Assembly: GCF_009377175.1 (NCBI RefSeq)
Contig: NZ_VJZD01000008.1
Location: 16,971-80,970, forward strand
Source: Streptomyces adustus
Lineage (GTDB): Bacteria; Actinomycetota; Actinomycetes; Streptomycetales; Streptomycetaceae
Direction of reading: 5' to 3'
DNA length: 64,000 nucleotides
Shown: piece after piece, positions 63,979 through 64,000 of the stretch
Position numbering within the stretch: the stretch's first letter is position 1
Layout: each line of letters begins with the position of its first letter
Notes under the pieces: generated by a model
What the model was told of the DNA's origin: nothing
Database searches by the model: none
Seen by the model: the letters and a program-made list of their open reading frames with translations, nothing else
Program-made: the position numbers and the translations under genes

Positions 63979-64000
63979 GTGAGCCAGGTCCTCCACACAC
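63979..64000 (+). CDS. Start of a gene leaving the window (probable target of the TetR regulator)
   Basis: GTG AGC CAG GTC CTC CAC ACA is open to the edge, divergent from the TetR gene and directly after its operator-like repeats. Only seven codons are visible, so neither the start nor the product is certain; an efflux pump would be usual. Confidence 0.3.

Noticed and set aside
1..64000. CRISPR array, insertion sequence, prophage or tRNA-linked integration site
   Set aside because: No spaced identical repeats, transposase motifs, integrase or direct att-type duplication at the tmRNA 3' end was seen.

Overview
The window is a chromosomal segment of a Streptomyces. It is very GC-rich with third-position G/C bias, uses GTG, TTG and ATG starts, couples genes by ATGA/GTGA/TGATG overlaps, ends units with long hairpins lacking a U-run, and carries an actinobacterial core block (tmRNA-smpB-ctp-ftsX-ftsE, prfB, two PASTA-less Ser/Thr kinases). 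From memory, gene content and order match the Streptomyces coelicolor region around nnaR-narK, matAB, ftsEX, prfB, pkaB-pkaA and ohrA-ohrR. There is no rRNA, no CRISPR, no insertion sequence and no sign of a recent prophage.

Layout. 1-7.1 kb (minus strand): ECF sigma factor with zinc anti-sigma factor (cut by the left edge), CGNR zinc-finger protein, the nitrate-assimilation regulator NnaR with the NarK transporter, then a secreted protein plus lipoprotein pair of unknown role. 7.1-11.7 kb (minus): a tightly coupled exopolysaccharide operon, matA-matB-acyltransferase. 11.8-14.2 kb: divergent LysR regulator and MFS exporter. 14.2-23.8 kb (plus): a sugar operon with promoter and palindromic operators, a binding protein, two permeases, an alpha-xylosidase, a LacI repressor and a secreted multidomain GH3 enzyme. 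23.8-29.1 kb (minus): a very large secreted polymorphic-toxin-like protein followed by an overlapping candidate immunity gene. 29.5-33.5 kb (minus): tmRNA, smpB, ctp, ftsX, ftsE. 33.8-36.3 kb: a tiny zinc-ribbon membrane protein, a repeat-rich sortase substrate with an LAETG signal, and prfB. 36.5-43.6 kb: pkaB and pkaA, divergent from an FHA protein with an FtsK-like but degenerate ATPase region. 43.8-47.4 kb: a second sugar ABC importer lacking its own ATPase; one permease contains an inserted extracytoplasmic domain. 47.5-63.0 kb: a cell-surface glycopolymer locus with three tandem bifunctional GT2/TagF-like proteins, four polytopic membrane proteins and one more GT2, interrupted by the ohrA-ohrR peroxide pair. 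63.0-64 kb: a TetR regulator and four copies of an operator-like motif leading to a gene that leaves the window.

Two themes stand out. The first is the cell surface: mat glycan, teichoic-acid-like enzymes, sortase substrate, FtsEX, Ctp, eukaryotic-type kinases. The second is carbohydrate uptake: two importers that must borrow an ATPase such as MsiK. The least conventional items are the toxin/immunity pair, the three GT2-TagF paralogues in which different active sites look degenerate, and the permease with an inserted SdrD-B-like domain. Functions given here come from reading motifs; no database search was run.
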